64,000 nucleotides of DNA, from positions 1 through 64,000 of the forward strand of contig NZ_JPME01000002.1 in the NCBI RefSeq assembly GCF_000732605.1, in the 5' to 3' direction. Of this stretch, positions 17,115 through 24,995 are shown piece after piece. A program made the position numbers and the translations under genes. Source of the stretch: Lacrimispora celerecrescens. GTDB lineage: Bacteria; Bacillota; Clostridia; Lachnospirales; Lachnospiraceae. The first letter of the stretch is position 1. Every line of letters starts with the position of its first letter. The notes under the pieces were generated by a model. It did not search any database. It was not told where the DNA came from and was given only the letters and a program-made list of their open reading frames with translations.

Positions 17115-18639
17115 CAGCCTCCTCCTTTCCTAAGTCAATAAATTCTAACTCCATATTAAGAAGCGGCGCATTGGCCGGAACGTTCGCTTTTTTAGTTTTG
17201 TAGTTATAGGAAACACCGATGAGCTGAATGATGATCAAAGGCGTCATGGCGACCATGGCTACGATACCAAAGGCATCAGTTACAATATTTCCTCCCAGAG
17301 CCTCACAGGCTCCCATTGCAAAAGGAAGCAGGAAGGTAGCCGTCATAGGACCGGAAGCAACTCCGCCCGAATCAAAGGCAATGGACGTAAAAATAGGTGG
17401 GACCACAAAGGAAAGGCCAAGGGCCAGGGCGTAGCCGGGAAGCAAGAGAGCCATTAAGGGCAGGCCGGTCATAACCCTTATGATTGACAATCCAAGGGAG
17501 ATAGCCATGCCTATGGATAATCCTGTCATCATGGTTTTTTCTGAGATTGATCCTCCTGTAATCTCCTCTACCTGCTTATTTAAAACCTGTACGGCAGGTT
17601 CGGCTTTCACGATAAAGTAACCGATAAGCATGCCGATGGGAACCATGACCCAGTTATAATGGAGTGAGGCAAGCTGCTGCCCCAGATAATTACCGGCAGG
17701 CATAAAACCTACGTTGACGCCGGTAAGGAAGAGCGTCAGTCCGATGTAAGAGTAGATGAGTCCTACCAGGATTTTAATCAACTGTCTTTTTCGCAGCTTC
17801 AGAAAGAAAAGCTGGAATATGATAAAGAACACCAAAACAGGAAAAAGAGCCAAAAAGACTTCCCATGCATAATCAGGAAGTTCATGCTGAAAAGCCAGCC
17901 AGAGATCCTGGGAATTATTTATGGAAGGGATCATTAAGGGTTCATAATCAGTGGCAGAGGATTTATAGACCAGACCCAGTATCATAACGGAAAGAATCGG
18001 TCCTATGGAACATAGGGCGACCAGACCGAAGCTGTCGCTATCCGAGTTCTTACCCCGTCCGATTGATGAGAGACCCACGCCAAGAGCCATGATAAAGGGC
18101 ACTGTAATAGGTCCTGTTGTAACACCGCCGGAGTCAAAGGCTACAGCCAGAAATTCTTTAGGAACAAAAGCGGACGTTACAAAGAGTATGGCATAACAGA
18201 TCATAAGGATATGGGATAAGGTCCAGCCAAACAAGGTTCTTAAAAATGCGATTGCCAGGAATACCCCAACTCCTCCGGCCACAGAAAGAATCAGGACCAT
18301 GTCAGGAACTGCGGGCGTCTGTCCCGCCAGGACCTGAAGGTCAGGTTCTGCGATGGTAATGATAAATCCAACGACAAAACAGGCAAAAACAATAAGCGGA
18401 AGCTTTTTGGATTTTGCCAGGTGGGCACCCGCTTTTTCGCCGATAATCATCATGGACATATCAACACCAAGTGTAAAAAAGCCCATTCCAACGGTTAAAA
18501 GGGTTGCACCTACCAGAAACAGCATCAGTGGGTCAAGAGGCATGGGAGTGATGGTTATGCACAGGATCAACACGATACATGTAACGGGCAGGACAGATGA
18601 TAAGGATTCTACTATTTTTTCTTTTAATTTTTGATTCAA
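17098..18639 (-). CDS. DUF1538 family polytopic membrane protein
   Basis: About 513 residues with roughly 12 membrane segments arranged as two homologous halves. The same signature appears twice: FDSGGVTTGPITVPF in the first half and FDSGGVASGPMTATF in the second, an inverted-repeat transporter-like design. The start is taken as TTG 18639, which has AGGAGG 8 bases upstream; a longer frame reaches 18699 without a ribosome site. The family has no assigned substrate. Its overlap with the PII-like gene suggests regulated transport of an ion or small metabolite (inference). Confidence 0.78.
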   Translation of the reverse strand: MNQKLKEKIVESLSSVLPVTCIVLILCITITPMPLDPLMLFLVGATLLTVGMGFFTLGVDMSMMIIGEKAGAHLAKSKKLPLIVFACFVVGFIITIAEPDLQVLAGQTPAVPDMVLILSVAGGVGVFLAIAFLRTLFGWTLSHILMICYAILFVTSAFVPKEFLAVAFDSGGVTTGPITVPFIMALGVGLSSIGRGKNSDSDSFGLVALCSIGPILSVMILGLVYKSSATDYEPLMIPSINNSQDLWLAFQHELPDYAWEVFLALFPVLVFFIIFQLFFLKLRKRQLIKILVGLIYSYIGLTLFLTGVNVGFMPAGNYLGQQLASLHYNWVMVPIGMLIGYFIVKAEPAVQVLNKQVEEITGGSISEKTMMTGLSIGMAISLGLSIIRVMTGLPLMALLLPGYALALGLSFVVPPIFTSIAFDSGGVASGPMTATFLLPFAMGACEALGGNIVTDAFGIVAMVAMTPLIIIQLIGVSYNYKTKKANVPANAPLLNMELEFIDLGKEEADDFQS

Positions 18640-18755
18640 AGAGATACCTCCTGTTGTCCGTCTTTTATGATAGGGATTCTTAAGAATGATAATTTGCACA
18701 GAATTGTGCGTGAGCCTGCAGACTCTTTTTAGATCATGACTAGTTTAACATACAA

Positions 18756-18775
18756 TTAGTTGCGAGTGCAACTAA
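18756..18775 (-). promoter_or_regulatory. Perfect inverted repeat at the DUF1538 promoter
   Basis: TTAGTTGC (18756-18763) and GCAACTAA (18768-18775) form an 8-4-8 inverted repeat. On the minus strand it overlaps a possible -35 TTGCAC, with TAAACT 18 bases on. It is not followed by a T-run, so an operator is more likely than a terminator. Confidence 0.4.
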
Positions 18776-18815
18776 AATTTTTATGAACAATTGGTATTTC
18801 TGGAAAATTCTCTTT

Positions 18816-19790
18816 TCAACTGTTCACAAATGTACAATTACCTGTCTTACTAATTTCATACCCTTTTAATGGAAGGAGGTTGTTTTTAAATTCCTGAGAA
18901 TTTACGGTATCGGCAATGCTTTGAAAGACCGGATGGTTAAAGGCTTCCTTAGAAAAGACCAGGTCCATGGATGCAAAGGACAGAGGGATATAATCCAGTT
19001 GTGGGTATGCAGCCAGGTGGGAGATATCGCCGATGCCTGCGTCAGCACTTCCCGATGCGACCGCATTAGCGGCTGACATGTGGGAGAGACATTCCTTCTG
19101 GTATCCGTGTATAGCGGCCTTCTCCATGTTTTGAGTTGAAAGGCTGGAGTCCATATAGATCCGGTACCCGTTACCCTTCTCTCGGTTTATGAACCTGATA
19201 TCCGGCCGGCATAAATCCTTTAAGGTGTGTATGCCCTTTGGATTTCCTTTTCTGATATAAAGACCTGCCTGAAGATTGCAGATATGAAGGACTACGGCTT
19301 CCTTTCCTGGCATCAGGTTTTGAATCTGCTGAATTTCCTGTCCTTCCCGGCCGATACAGAAAGAGGTGAGAGCCATATGGGTCTTTTCATAGTACAGGGA
19401 GTACAGGCTGTTATATTCATTCATATAAGAATGCAGGATGGGAAGGCTGTCCGGACGCAGGCTCAGCTGGCTGCGAAACAGCTCCACAACTCTTGATTCC
19501 TGGCTGCTTATAATCAGGCCGCTGGCATTAAGAAGATAATCCATCTGCCGGATCGCAGAATCGGCGGTAAACAGGGGGATGTCCATGATCCCGGGAAGAG
19601 GCTCATCTGCGTGGGAAGAGCTGTTGCCGCCTGGAATCTTTAAATATTCATCCAGCTGTTCCTGACTGATCCTTATCTGCTTACCTACCTTGCTTGCACT
19701 TAATTCTCCCCTCTTTATCAGTTCATATACAGTGGATTTTTTAATTTTAAGCTGATCGGCGACTTCCTGGGTGGTATATATTTTTTCCAT
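18816..19790 (-). CDS. HTH-17 / periplasmic-fold one-component regulator of mod genes
   Basis: A 324-residue protein. Residues 1-52 form an excisionase/MerR-like HTH (YTTQEVADQLKIKKSTVYEL ... LDEYLK). Residues about 75-324 are a substrate-binding-protein-like domain (PBP_like) with QNLMPGKEAVVLHICNLQAGL, FINREKGNGYR and AANAVASGSADAGIGDISHL, the last like the anion-binding half of ModA. There is no signal peptide, so it senses its ligand in the cytoplasm. It is divergent from modA and probably controls it in response to molybdate or tungstate, replacing the usual ModE (inference). Confidence 0.82.
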   Translation of the reverse strand: MEKIYTTQEVADQLKIKKSTVYELIKRGELSASKVGKQIRISQEQLDEYLKIPGGNSSSHADEPLPGIMDIPLFTADSAIRQMDYLLNASGLIISSQESRVVELFRSQLSLRPDSLPILHSYMNEYNSLYSLYYEKTHMALTSFCIGREGQEIQQIQNLMPGKEAVVLHICNLQAGLYIRKGNPKGIHTLKDLCRPDIRFINREKGNGYRIYMDSSLSTQNMEKAAIHGYQKECLSHMSAANAVASGSADAGIGDISHLAAYPQLDYIPLSFASMDLVFSKEAFNHPVFQSIADTVNSQEFKNNLLPLKGYEISKTGNCTFVNS

Positions 19791-19917
19791 ACGTTTTCCT
19801 CTTTATTTCTTGTGGTTTCCATCATTTATAAATAGTTATAGCATATTTCATTTCATTGTCAATCAAAGCCGCAAAAGCCGGCTCAAATCCCGATATTATT
19901 ATAAAGTTAGATTGGCA

Positions 19918-19946
19918 TTGACAATCCGTAGGATATCATCTAAAAT
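19918..19946 (+). promoter_or_regulatory. Promoter of the modABC operon
   Basis: A perfect -35 TTGACA (19918-19923), a 17-base spacer and TAAAAT (19941-19946), 92 bases before modA. Confidence 0.7.
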
Positions 19947-19949
19947 GAA

Positions 19950-19963
19950 TTGGTAATTACCAA
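19950..19963. promoter_or_regulatory. Palindrome at the modA transcription start
   Basis: TTGGTAATTACCAA is a perfect 14-base palindrome lying just after the -10 box, where a bound repressor would block initiation. It is a candidate operator for the divergent HTH regulator. Confidence 0.45.
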
Positions 19964-20000
19964 ACGGGACAAAACCCAACGAAACATAATTAAAATGAAC

Positions 20001-20017
20001 AACAATATATTATTGTT
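20001..20017. promoter_or_regulatory. 7-3-7 inverted repeat before modA
   Basis: AACAATA-TAT-TATTGTT is a perfect inverted repeat 22 bases before the modA start codon. It is either a second operator or a weak leader hairpin. Confidence 0.4.
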
Positions 20018-20038
20018 CAAAAACCAGGAGGAAGTATT

Positions 20039-20932
20039 ATGAAATCAGGAAAGAAATTACTTGCAGTAATGATGGCGGCTATGTTTGCTGCCGGTACCGT
20101 TGCGGGGTGCGGTTCAACCGGTACAAAGGCTACGCAGGCAGATCAGACAACTGCAAAAGAGGAGACCAGTAAGGTTGAAGAAACTACGAAGGCAGCTGAA
20201 ACCACCGAGGCAAAGGCAGAGAAAGAAGACCTTTATGTTTTTATTGCGGCCAGTTTAAAAAATACAATGGAAAAGATTAAGGAAACTTATGAAAAAGATC
20301 ATCCAAATGTAAACATAATATACAATGCAGACAGCTCCGGCACTCTTCAGACCCAGATCGAAGAAGGCGCCCAGTGTGACGTTTTCTTTTCTGCAGCAAC
20401 CAAGCAGATGGATGCGTTAAAAGAAGGCGGATTTGTAGTAGACGGCTCCATCAGCAACCTGCTTGAGAATAAGATTGTTCTTATTAAGCCAAAAGATGGG
20501 AAAACTGAGGTAACTGGTTTTGACAATATCACAAAGGCATCAAGCCTTGCTCTCGCAGGAGAGGATGTACCAGTTGGCCAGTATGCGAGAAAGCTGTTCA
20601 CCAATCTGGGAACCCTTGATCAGGTAATGAAGATGGAAATTAATGAAGGCGCGAATGTTACTGCAGTTTTGACAGCAGTTGCAGAAGGAAGCAATGAAGT
20701 TGGTGTTGTTTATGCAACCGATGCAGCTTCTATGGCAGACAAGGTTGAAATCATTGCAGAAGCAGATAATAGCATGATCGATCCTGCTGTTTATCCGGTG
20801 GGCCTGATCATCGACAAGGAGGCTTCAGAGGGGCAGGATAAGGCAGCCGCTGATTTTAAAGAGTATCTGGTAAACGATGAAGGCGTTATGAAGCTGTTTA
20901 CAGATGCCGGATTTGCAAAATCTACAAAATAA
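20039..20932 (+). CDS. modA: ModA molybdate-binding lipoprotein
   Basis: A 297-residue lipoprotein: signal peptide with lipobox VAGC24, a Thr/Glu/Lys-rich linker to about residue 64, then the ModA fold. Family motifs are VFIAASLKNTMEKI, IIYNADSSGTLQTQIEEGA (oxyanion-binding Ser residues), CDVFFSAATKQMD and GSNEVGVVYATDA. It captures molybdate (or tungstate) outside the membrane and delivers it to ModB. AGGAGG lies 8 bases before the ATG. It is the first gene of the modABC operon behind a strong promoter. Confidence 0.93.
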   Translation: MKSGKKLLAVMMAAMFAAGTVAGCGSTGTKATQADQTTAKEETSKVEETTKAAETTEAKAEKEDLYVFIAASLKNTMEKIKETYEKDHPNVNIIYNADSSGTLQTQIEEGAQCDVFFSAATKQMDALKEGGFVVDGSISNLLENKIVLIKPKDGKTEVTGFDNITKASSLALAGEDVPVGQYARKLFTNLGTLDQVMKMEINEGANVTAVLTAVAEGSNEVGVVYATDAASMADKVEIIAEADNSMIDPAVYPVGLIIDKEASEGQDKAAADFKEYLVNDEGVMKLFTDAGFAKSTK

Positions 20933-20960
20933 TAATACATAAAAAAGGGGGTGAAAATCT

Positions 20961-21659
20961 ATGCTTGATCTGATGAAAACAATAGATTGGAGTCCCCTTT
21001 TTATTTCTCTTAAAACGGGGATTCTGGCAACTGTGTTGACATTTTTTCTGGGAATAGGCGCTGCTAGACTGATCATGAAGCTGAATAACACGGCAAAATC
21101 CATTGTAGATGGTATCTTAACATTGCCTTTAGTGCTCCCGCCTACTGTGGCCGGGTTCTTTCTTCTTTTGATCTTCAGCCTTCGCAGGCCTTTCGGTAAA
21201 TTCCTTTTTGAGGAATTTAACATAAAAATGGTACAAACATGGCCAGGCTGTGTTATAGCTGCTTTTGTCATCGCGTTTCCTTTGATGTACCGGAATGCGA
21301 GAGCAGCTTTTGAGCAGGTAGACGTTGACATGATCCATGCGGGAAGGACCCTTGGTTTGTCGGAGAGGAAGATTTTCTGGAAGATTATCGTTCCCATTGC
21401 GGCACCTGGACTGGCTTCCGGGACCGTGCTCGCCTTTGCAAGAGCCATCGGAGAATACGGGGCCACTGCCATGCTGGCAGGGAACATCCTGGGAAAGACC
21501 AGAACGGTTTCCGTTGCAATAGCTTCCGAAGTAGCGGCAGGTAACTGGGATAAGGCTGGATTCTGGGTTTTTGTCATTGTTATCTTGTCTTTTTTTATCG
21601 TTGCTGTTATAAATTATATATCCGGAAAAAATATGAAACATGTGAACAGGTGGATTTGA
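20961..21659 (+). CDS. modB: ModB molybdate ABC permease
   Basis: A 232-residue permease with about five membrane segments. Signature pieces are LTLPLVLPPTVAGFFLL, the EAA-loop HAGRTLGLSERKIFWKIIVP and GEYGATAMLAGN, all typical of ModB/CysT proteins. It forms the membrane channel of the importer. AAGGGGGTG precedes ATG 20961 by 7 bases, and modC begins 1 base after its stop. Confidence 0.93.
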   Translation: MLDLMKTIDWSPLFISLKTGILATVLTFFLGIGAARLIMKLNNTAKSIVDGILTLPLVLPPTVAGFFLLLIFSLRRPFGKFLFEEFNIKMVQTWPGCVIAAFVIAFPLMYRNARAAFEQVDVDMIHAGRTLGLSERKIFWKIIVPIAAPGLASGTVLAFARAIGEYGATAMLAGNILGKTRTVSVAIASEVAAGNWDKAGFWVFVIVILSFFIVAVINYISGKNMKHVNRWI

Positions 21660-21660
21660 T

Positions 21661-22713
21661 ATGGCATTGCAGGTAAACATCCGAAAAAAGTTTTCAGGGT
21701 TTGAATTAAATGTGGAATTTGAGACTGAGGCCGGCTGCATGGGGATCTTAGGAGCCTCAGGCTGCGGGAAAAGTATGACTTTAAAATGTGTGGCAGGAAT
21801 TGAAACACCGGATCAAGGCCGGATCGTTTTAAACGGGAAGGTGTTGTTTGATTCGGAAAAAGGGATCAATCTACCTGCCAGAGAACGCCGTACCGGCTAC
21901 CTGTTTCAGAACTATGCCTTGTTTCCCACCATGACCGTAGAGGAAAACTTAAGTATCGTGCTTCCAGGAAAAAAACGGGATAAGTTACCCCTTGTTGCAG
22001 AACAGCTAAGGCGCTTTCAGCTGGAAGGGCTGGAAAAAAGATACCCCTCACAGCTATCGGGAGGGCAGCAGCAAAGAGTGGCTCTGGCCCGCATGCTTTT
22101 ATACAAACCGGATATTATTATGTTAGATGAGCCCTTTTCTGCATTGGATGGCTTTTTAAAGGACACGCTTCAGATGGAAATGCTGGAACTGATCAGGGAC
22201 TATAGCGGTGATGTGCTCATGGTATCCCATTCCAGAGATGAAATCTACAAATTCTGTGACCATATGATGCTCCTTTCAGAAGGAAAGACTATATTAAAAG
22301 GCTGCACAAAAGACATTTTCCGAAGACCGGAACGAATGGAAGCGGCAAAGCTGACCGGCTGCAAAAATATATCATCCATAGAGAAAATAAGTGATTATGA
22401 GCTTTATGCCTGTGAATGGAAGATAAAGCTTAAAACAGAGGAGAAAATCGGAGATTCCGTCAGGTACGTGGGAATCCGGGGCCATAACCTGATTCCGGTT
22501 CAGGAACGGTCGGAGGAAAATGTCATGGGAATTGAATTGGCAGGGTTTGCTGATACGCCTTTCCAAAGGCAGTACCTGTTCCAGAACACAGACGATAAAA
22601 CCTCCTCAAAGATCTGGTGGGTCCAGGATAAAATGGACTTTGAGGAAGGTATGCATCAGAACATTCCGTCATTTATCAGGTTTCCCAAAGAAGACCTCCT
22701 TTTATTGCTTTAG
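21661..22713 (+). CDS. modC: ModC molybdate ABC ATPase
   Basis: A 350-residue ABC ATPase with Walker A GASGCGKS (about 34-41), Q-loop FQNYALFPTM, signature LSGGQQQRVALARM, Walker B DIIMLDEPFSALD and H-loop VSHSRDE. The C-terminal 120 residues should be the regulatory TOBE-type region of ModC proteins but diverge strongly, so molybdate sensing there is not certain. It powers ModB. No promoter of its own is seen. Confidence 0.92.
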   Translation: MALQVNIRKKFSGFELNVEFETEAGCMGILGASGCGKSMTLKCVAGIETPDQGRIVLNGKVLFDSEKGINLPARERRTGYLFQNYALFPTMTVEENLSIVLPGKKRDKLPLVAEQLRRFQLEGLEKRYPSQLSGGQQQRVALARMLLYKPDIIMLDEPFSALDGFLKDTLQMEMLELIRDYSGDVLMVSHSRDEIYKFCDHMMLLSEGKTILKGCTKDIFRRPERMEAAKLTGCKNISSIEKISDYELYACEWKIKLKTEEKIGDSVRYVGIRGHNLIPVQERSEENVMGIELAGFADTPFQRQYLFQNTDDKTSSKIWWVQDKMDFEEGMHQNIPSFIRFPKEDLLLLL

Positions 22714-22831
22714 TTCTTCTGATAACTGATTGACAGGAAAGGCAGAATTGATTACAATCAATTTATGAAAAAAGCAGTATATTCTTCTGGTTAACAATCC
22801 ATAATTACTGCTATATATTTCCTGTTTTTTG

Positions 22832-22912
22832 CCCAGACTTTGGGGTAGATCCCACTCCGTTTTACTTAGCATATGGGATACCCTTAGGGTGTTTCAAAGG
22901 ATCAGGATTAGA
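22832..22912 (+). promoter_or_regulatory. Structured leader upstream of the Mop gene
   Basis: Three adjacent hairpins: CCCA/TGGG (22832-22844), ATCCCA (22849-22854) with TGGGAT (22874-22879), and ACCC-TTA-GGGT (22080 offset: 22880-22890). They lie between modC and the Mop gene and end just before its AGAGGAGG. This could be a cis-regulatory RNA related to molybdenum cofactor or metal sensing, but it does not match a riboswitch class I can recall in detail. Confidence 0.35.
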
Positions 22913-22930
22913 TGAGAGGAGGCATATGAG

Positions 22931-23140
22931 ATGAAACTCAGTGCAAGAAATCAGTTTAAGGGAAAAGTTGTAGGAATTGAAACAGGTGCGGTTAACGCCA
23001 TTGTAACCATTGATATTGGCGGCGGCAATATTGTATCTTCTACAGTTTCCATGGCAGCGGTAAGGGACTTAGAACTGGAAGTTGGAAAGGATGCTTATGC
23101 CATCATTAAAGCGACTTCTGTAATGGTTGGAATTGATTAA
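22931..23140 (+). CDS. Mop/TOBE domain molybdate-binding protein (molbindin)
   Basis: A 69-residue protein consisting of a single Mop (TOBE) domain: LSARNQFKGKVVGIETGAVN ... VTIDIGGG ... SMAAVRDLELEVGKDAYAII ... SVMVG. Such molbindins assemble into oligomers that bind and store molybdate or tungstate in the cytoplasm. AGAGGAGG lies 8 bases before ATG 22931. An ATG 8 bases earlier is out of frame and stops at once. It follows modABC after a structured leader and is closed by a terminator. Confidence 0.88.
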   Translation: MKLSARNQFKGKVVGIETGAVNAIVTIDIGGGNIVSSTVSMAAVRDLELEVGKDAYAIIKATSVMVGID

Positions 23141-23154
23141 AAATAGATATTATA

Positions 23155-23183
23155 AAAAACGGACTTTTGAGAGTCCGTTTTTT
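23155..23183. terminator. Bidirectional terminator between Mop and spoVB-like genes
   Basis: AAAAACGGACT pairs perfectly over 11 bases with AGTCCGTTTTT. It serves the convergent genes on both strands. Confidence 0.8.
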
Positions 23184-23216
23184 ATTTCTAAATATGTAGA
23201 AGGTAATCCTCAGTCC

Positions 23217-24767
23217 TTAAAGATTCCTGGATTTCTCCCCTTTCATGATATGAGCGCTAAGGAGGAGTACCAGATAGAATATGCTTAATACAGTAATATG
23301 GAATGCAGTTTTAATGAATAATGGCATACTCTGAAATGGATCTGCTACGGAAAATACCGCAAAGTAGATACCGATGGCGAGCACCATCAGGGCCGCCGGC
23401 TTTAGGATCATATCCCAAGCGTTCCACACAAAATCCACCTTTTTCCGCAGGGTAAGCACATGCATCATGGCCAGAAGCAGTTCACTGGCCAGCATTCCCA
23501 CCAAATAGGCTAAGATCCCATATTTGGGAATTCCAAAGAGAACAAATCCTAAACGCAATAACAATGCAATGGCGTTCTGGACAAAGGTGACAGAGGTTTT
23601 CCCCAGGCCGTTTAAAATACTTCCCATAGTAGTTACCAGATAGAGGAAGGGACAAAGCCATGCTAATATGGTCATATAGGTTCCGGCGCTATTATCCTTA
23701 AATACGCTGACACCCAAGTCATTACCAAACAGGGTAAAGATACCGATGCAAAGGATTCCTACGTACAGGCAGTAACGAAGTGACATGGAAATGGCATCAC
23801 CGATCCTCCGGTCATTTCCCTCTGATTGGGCCTCGGCTACCGTTGGCAGCAAAAGGACGGCCAGGGAATTAAATATGGTGGAAGGGAAAAGAATAAAGGG
23901 CAAAGCCATTCCGGTTAAAACACCATATACGGAAAATGCTCCTGAATCGGAAAGCCCTGACATCTGCAGTCTGCTGGGAATCAGGATGGCTTCTGCGCTT
24001 GCAAGGACATTTAAGACCAGGCGGTTCCCCATAAGAGGCATTGCCAGGTGCATAAGCCCGGGAGCAGTTTCATGGAAGGAGGAGGCAACTGCTGTGACGC
24101 CTTCGGGCATTTTTGGTGAAAAAAAGCGATAAGCCGTGATCGTATAAAGAGAAGAAACAATTTCTCCTATCAGATGCCCCATAGCTGCCAACTGGACAGT
24201 GATTTTAATTCCGGATTTTATCATAATATCTGCAATGAGGAACACAGCTCCGATTCTTATGAACTGTTCTATTACCTGAGCAGATGCCGGGACATGAGGG
24301 CGCTGCATACCATAATAGTAACCATTGATACAGGCGTGAATGGCCGCACATGGGACGGATACCGCAATAAAGAGAAGAAGAGGGGCGCAGCGGGGTTCCA
24401 TCAGGATATTGGTGGCCAGGAAGTCCTTAAACCGGATGATGGCGTAAGCCAGGATCATGGAAATAGCCACTGAAATAATAAGGCCGGTTCGGAAGATGGA
24501 ACGGCCTTTTCTCACATTAGCGGCTACGGACTGGGATATGGCGGTCTGGATGGAACCGGCGCATAAGGCAAAGCAGACGCCAAACACCGGATGGATCAGG
24601 TTAAAGATTCCTAGTCCTTCTGCGCCAATGGTCCGTGAGAGAAAAATCCGGTAAAAAAAGCCTAACAACCGGGTAATCAGCCCGGCAGATGTCAAAAGAA
24701 GGGTGCCGGTGAGAAGCGCATATTTTCTTGGCGAAAGTTTTCGGGGAAATTTCAGAGAATCATTCAT
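23217..24767 (-). CDS. spoVB: SpoVB/MurJ-type oligosaccharide flippase
   Basis: A 516-residue protein with about 14 membrane segments, of the MVF/MATE-like polysaccharide flippase superfamily. The N-terminal GLITRLLGFFYRIFLSRTIG with GLGIFNLIHPVF is the classic SpoVB/YtgP start, and the middle NGYYYGMQRPHVPASAQVIEQ is also typical. Members move lipid-linked cell-wall precursors across the membrane; SpoVB acts in spore cortex synthesis, while related YtgP proteins act in vegetative growth. I cannot separate these from sequence alone. AGGAG lies 5 bases before ATG 24767. Confidence 0.82.
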   Translation of the reverse strand: MNDSLKFPRKLSPRKYALLTGTLLLTSAGLITRLLGFFYRIFLSRTIGAEGLGIFNLIHPVFGVCFALCAGSIQTAISQSVAANVRKGRSIFRTGLIISVAISMILAYAIIRFKDFLATNILMEPRCAPLLLFIAVSVPCAAIHACINGYYYGMQRPHVPASAQVIEQFIRIGAVFLIADIMIKSGIKITVQLAAMGHLIGEIVSSLYTITAYRFFSPKMPEGVTAVASSFHETAPGLMHLAMPLMGNRLVLNVLASAEAILIPSRLQMSGLSDSGAFSVYGVLTGMALPFILFPSTIFNSLAVLLLPTVAEAQSEGNDRRIGDAISMSLRYCLYVGILCIGIFTLFGNDLGVSVFKDNSAGTYMTILAWLCPFLYLVTTMGSILNGLGKTSVTFVQNAIALLLRLGFVLFGIPKYGILAYLVGMLASELLLAMMHVLTLRKKVDFVWNAWDMILKPAALMVLAIGIYFAVFSVADPFQSMPLFIKTAFHITVLSIFYLVLLLSAHIMKGEKSRNL

Positions 24768-24892
24768 GCAATCTCCTGAAAATGAGAATTATTATAAATA
24801 TATGGAATGGGTTTCTTCTTCATGACATCTGTTGCAGTTCCATTATGCCAACTCCGATTGTACAAATTTTTATGCATGGCTAAACTGTAACT

Positions 24893-24907
24893 ATAATGAG
24901 AATCATT
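24893..24907. promoter_or_regulatory. Candidate Fur/PerR-type box
   Basis: AATGA-GAA-TCATT, an inverted repeat inside ATAATGAGAATCATT, resembles the Fur box core. It lies just upstream of the iscS -35 box and in the divergent spoVB/iscS interval, consistent with iron control of Fe-S assembly. Confidence 0.4.
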
Positions 24908-24911
24908 CCTA

Positions 24912-24939
24912 TTGAAATTCTAGGAAATGTGTGTATAAT
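24912..24939 (+). promoter_or_regulatory. Promoter of the iscS-iscU-mnmA genes
   Basis: TTGAAA (24912-24917), a 16-base spacer and a perfect TATAAT (24934-24939), about 56 bases before the start codon. Confidence 0.65.
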
Positions 24940-24995
24940 AGAATTTGTAGATGAAGCTTTTAACTTTAGGACTACAGAAAGGCGGAACTAACAAT

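Noticed and set aside
20825-21740. Long minus-strand open frames opposite modA and modB
   Set aside because: They are antisense shadows of well-supported genes.
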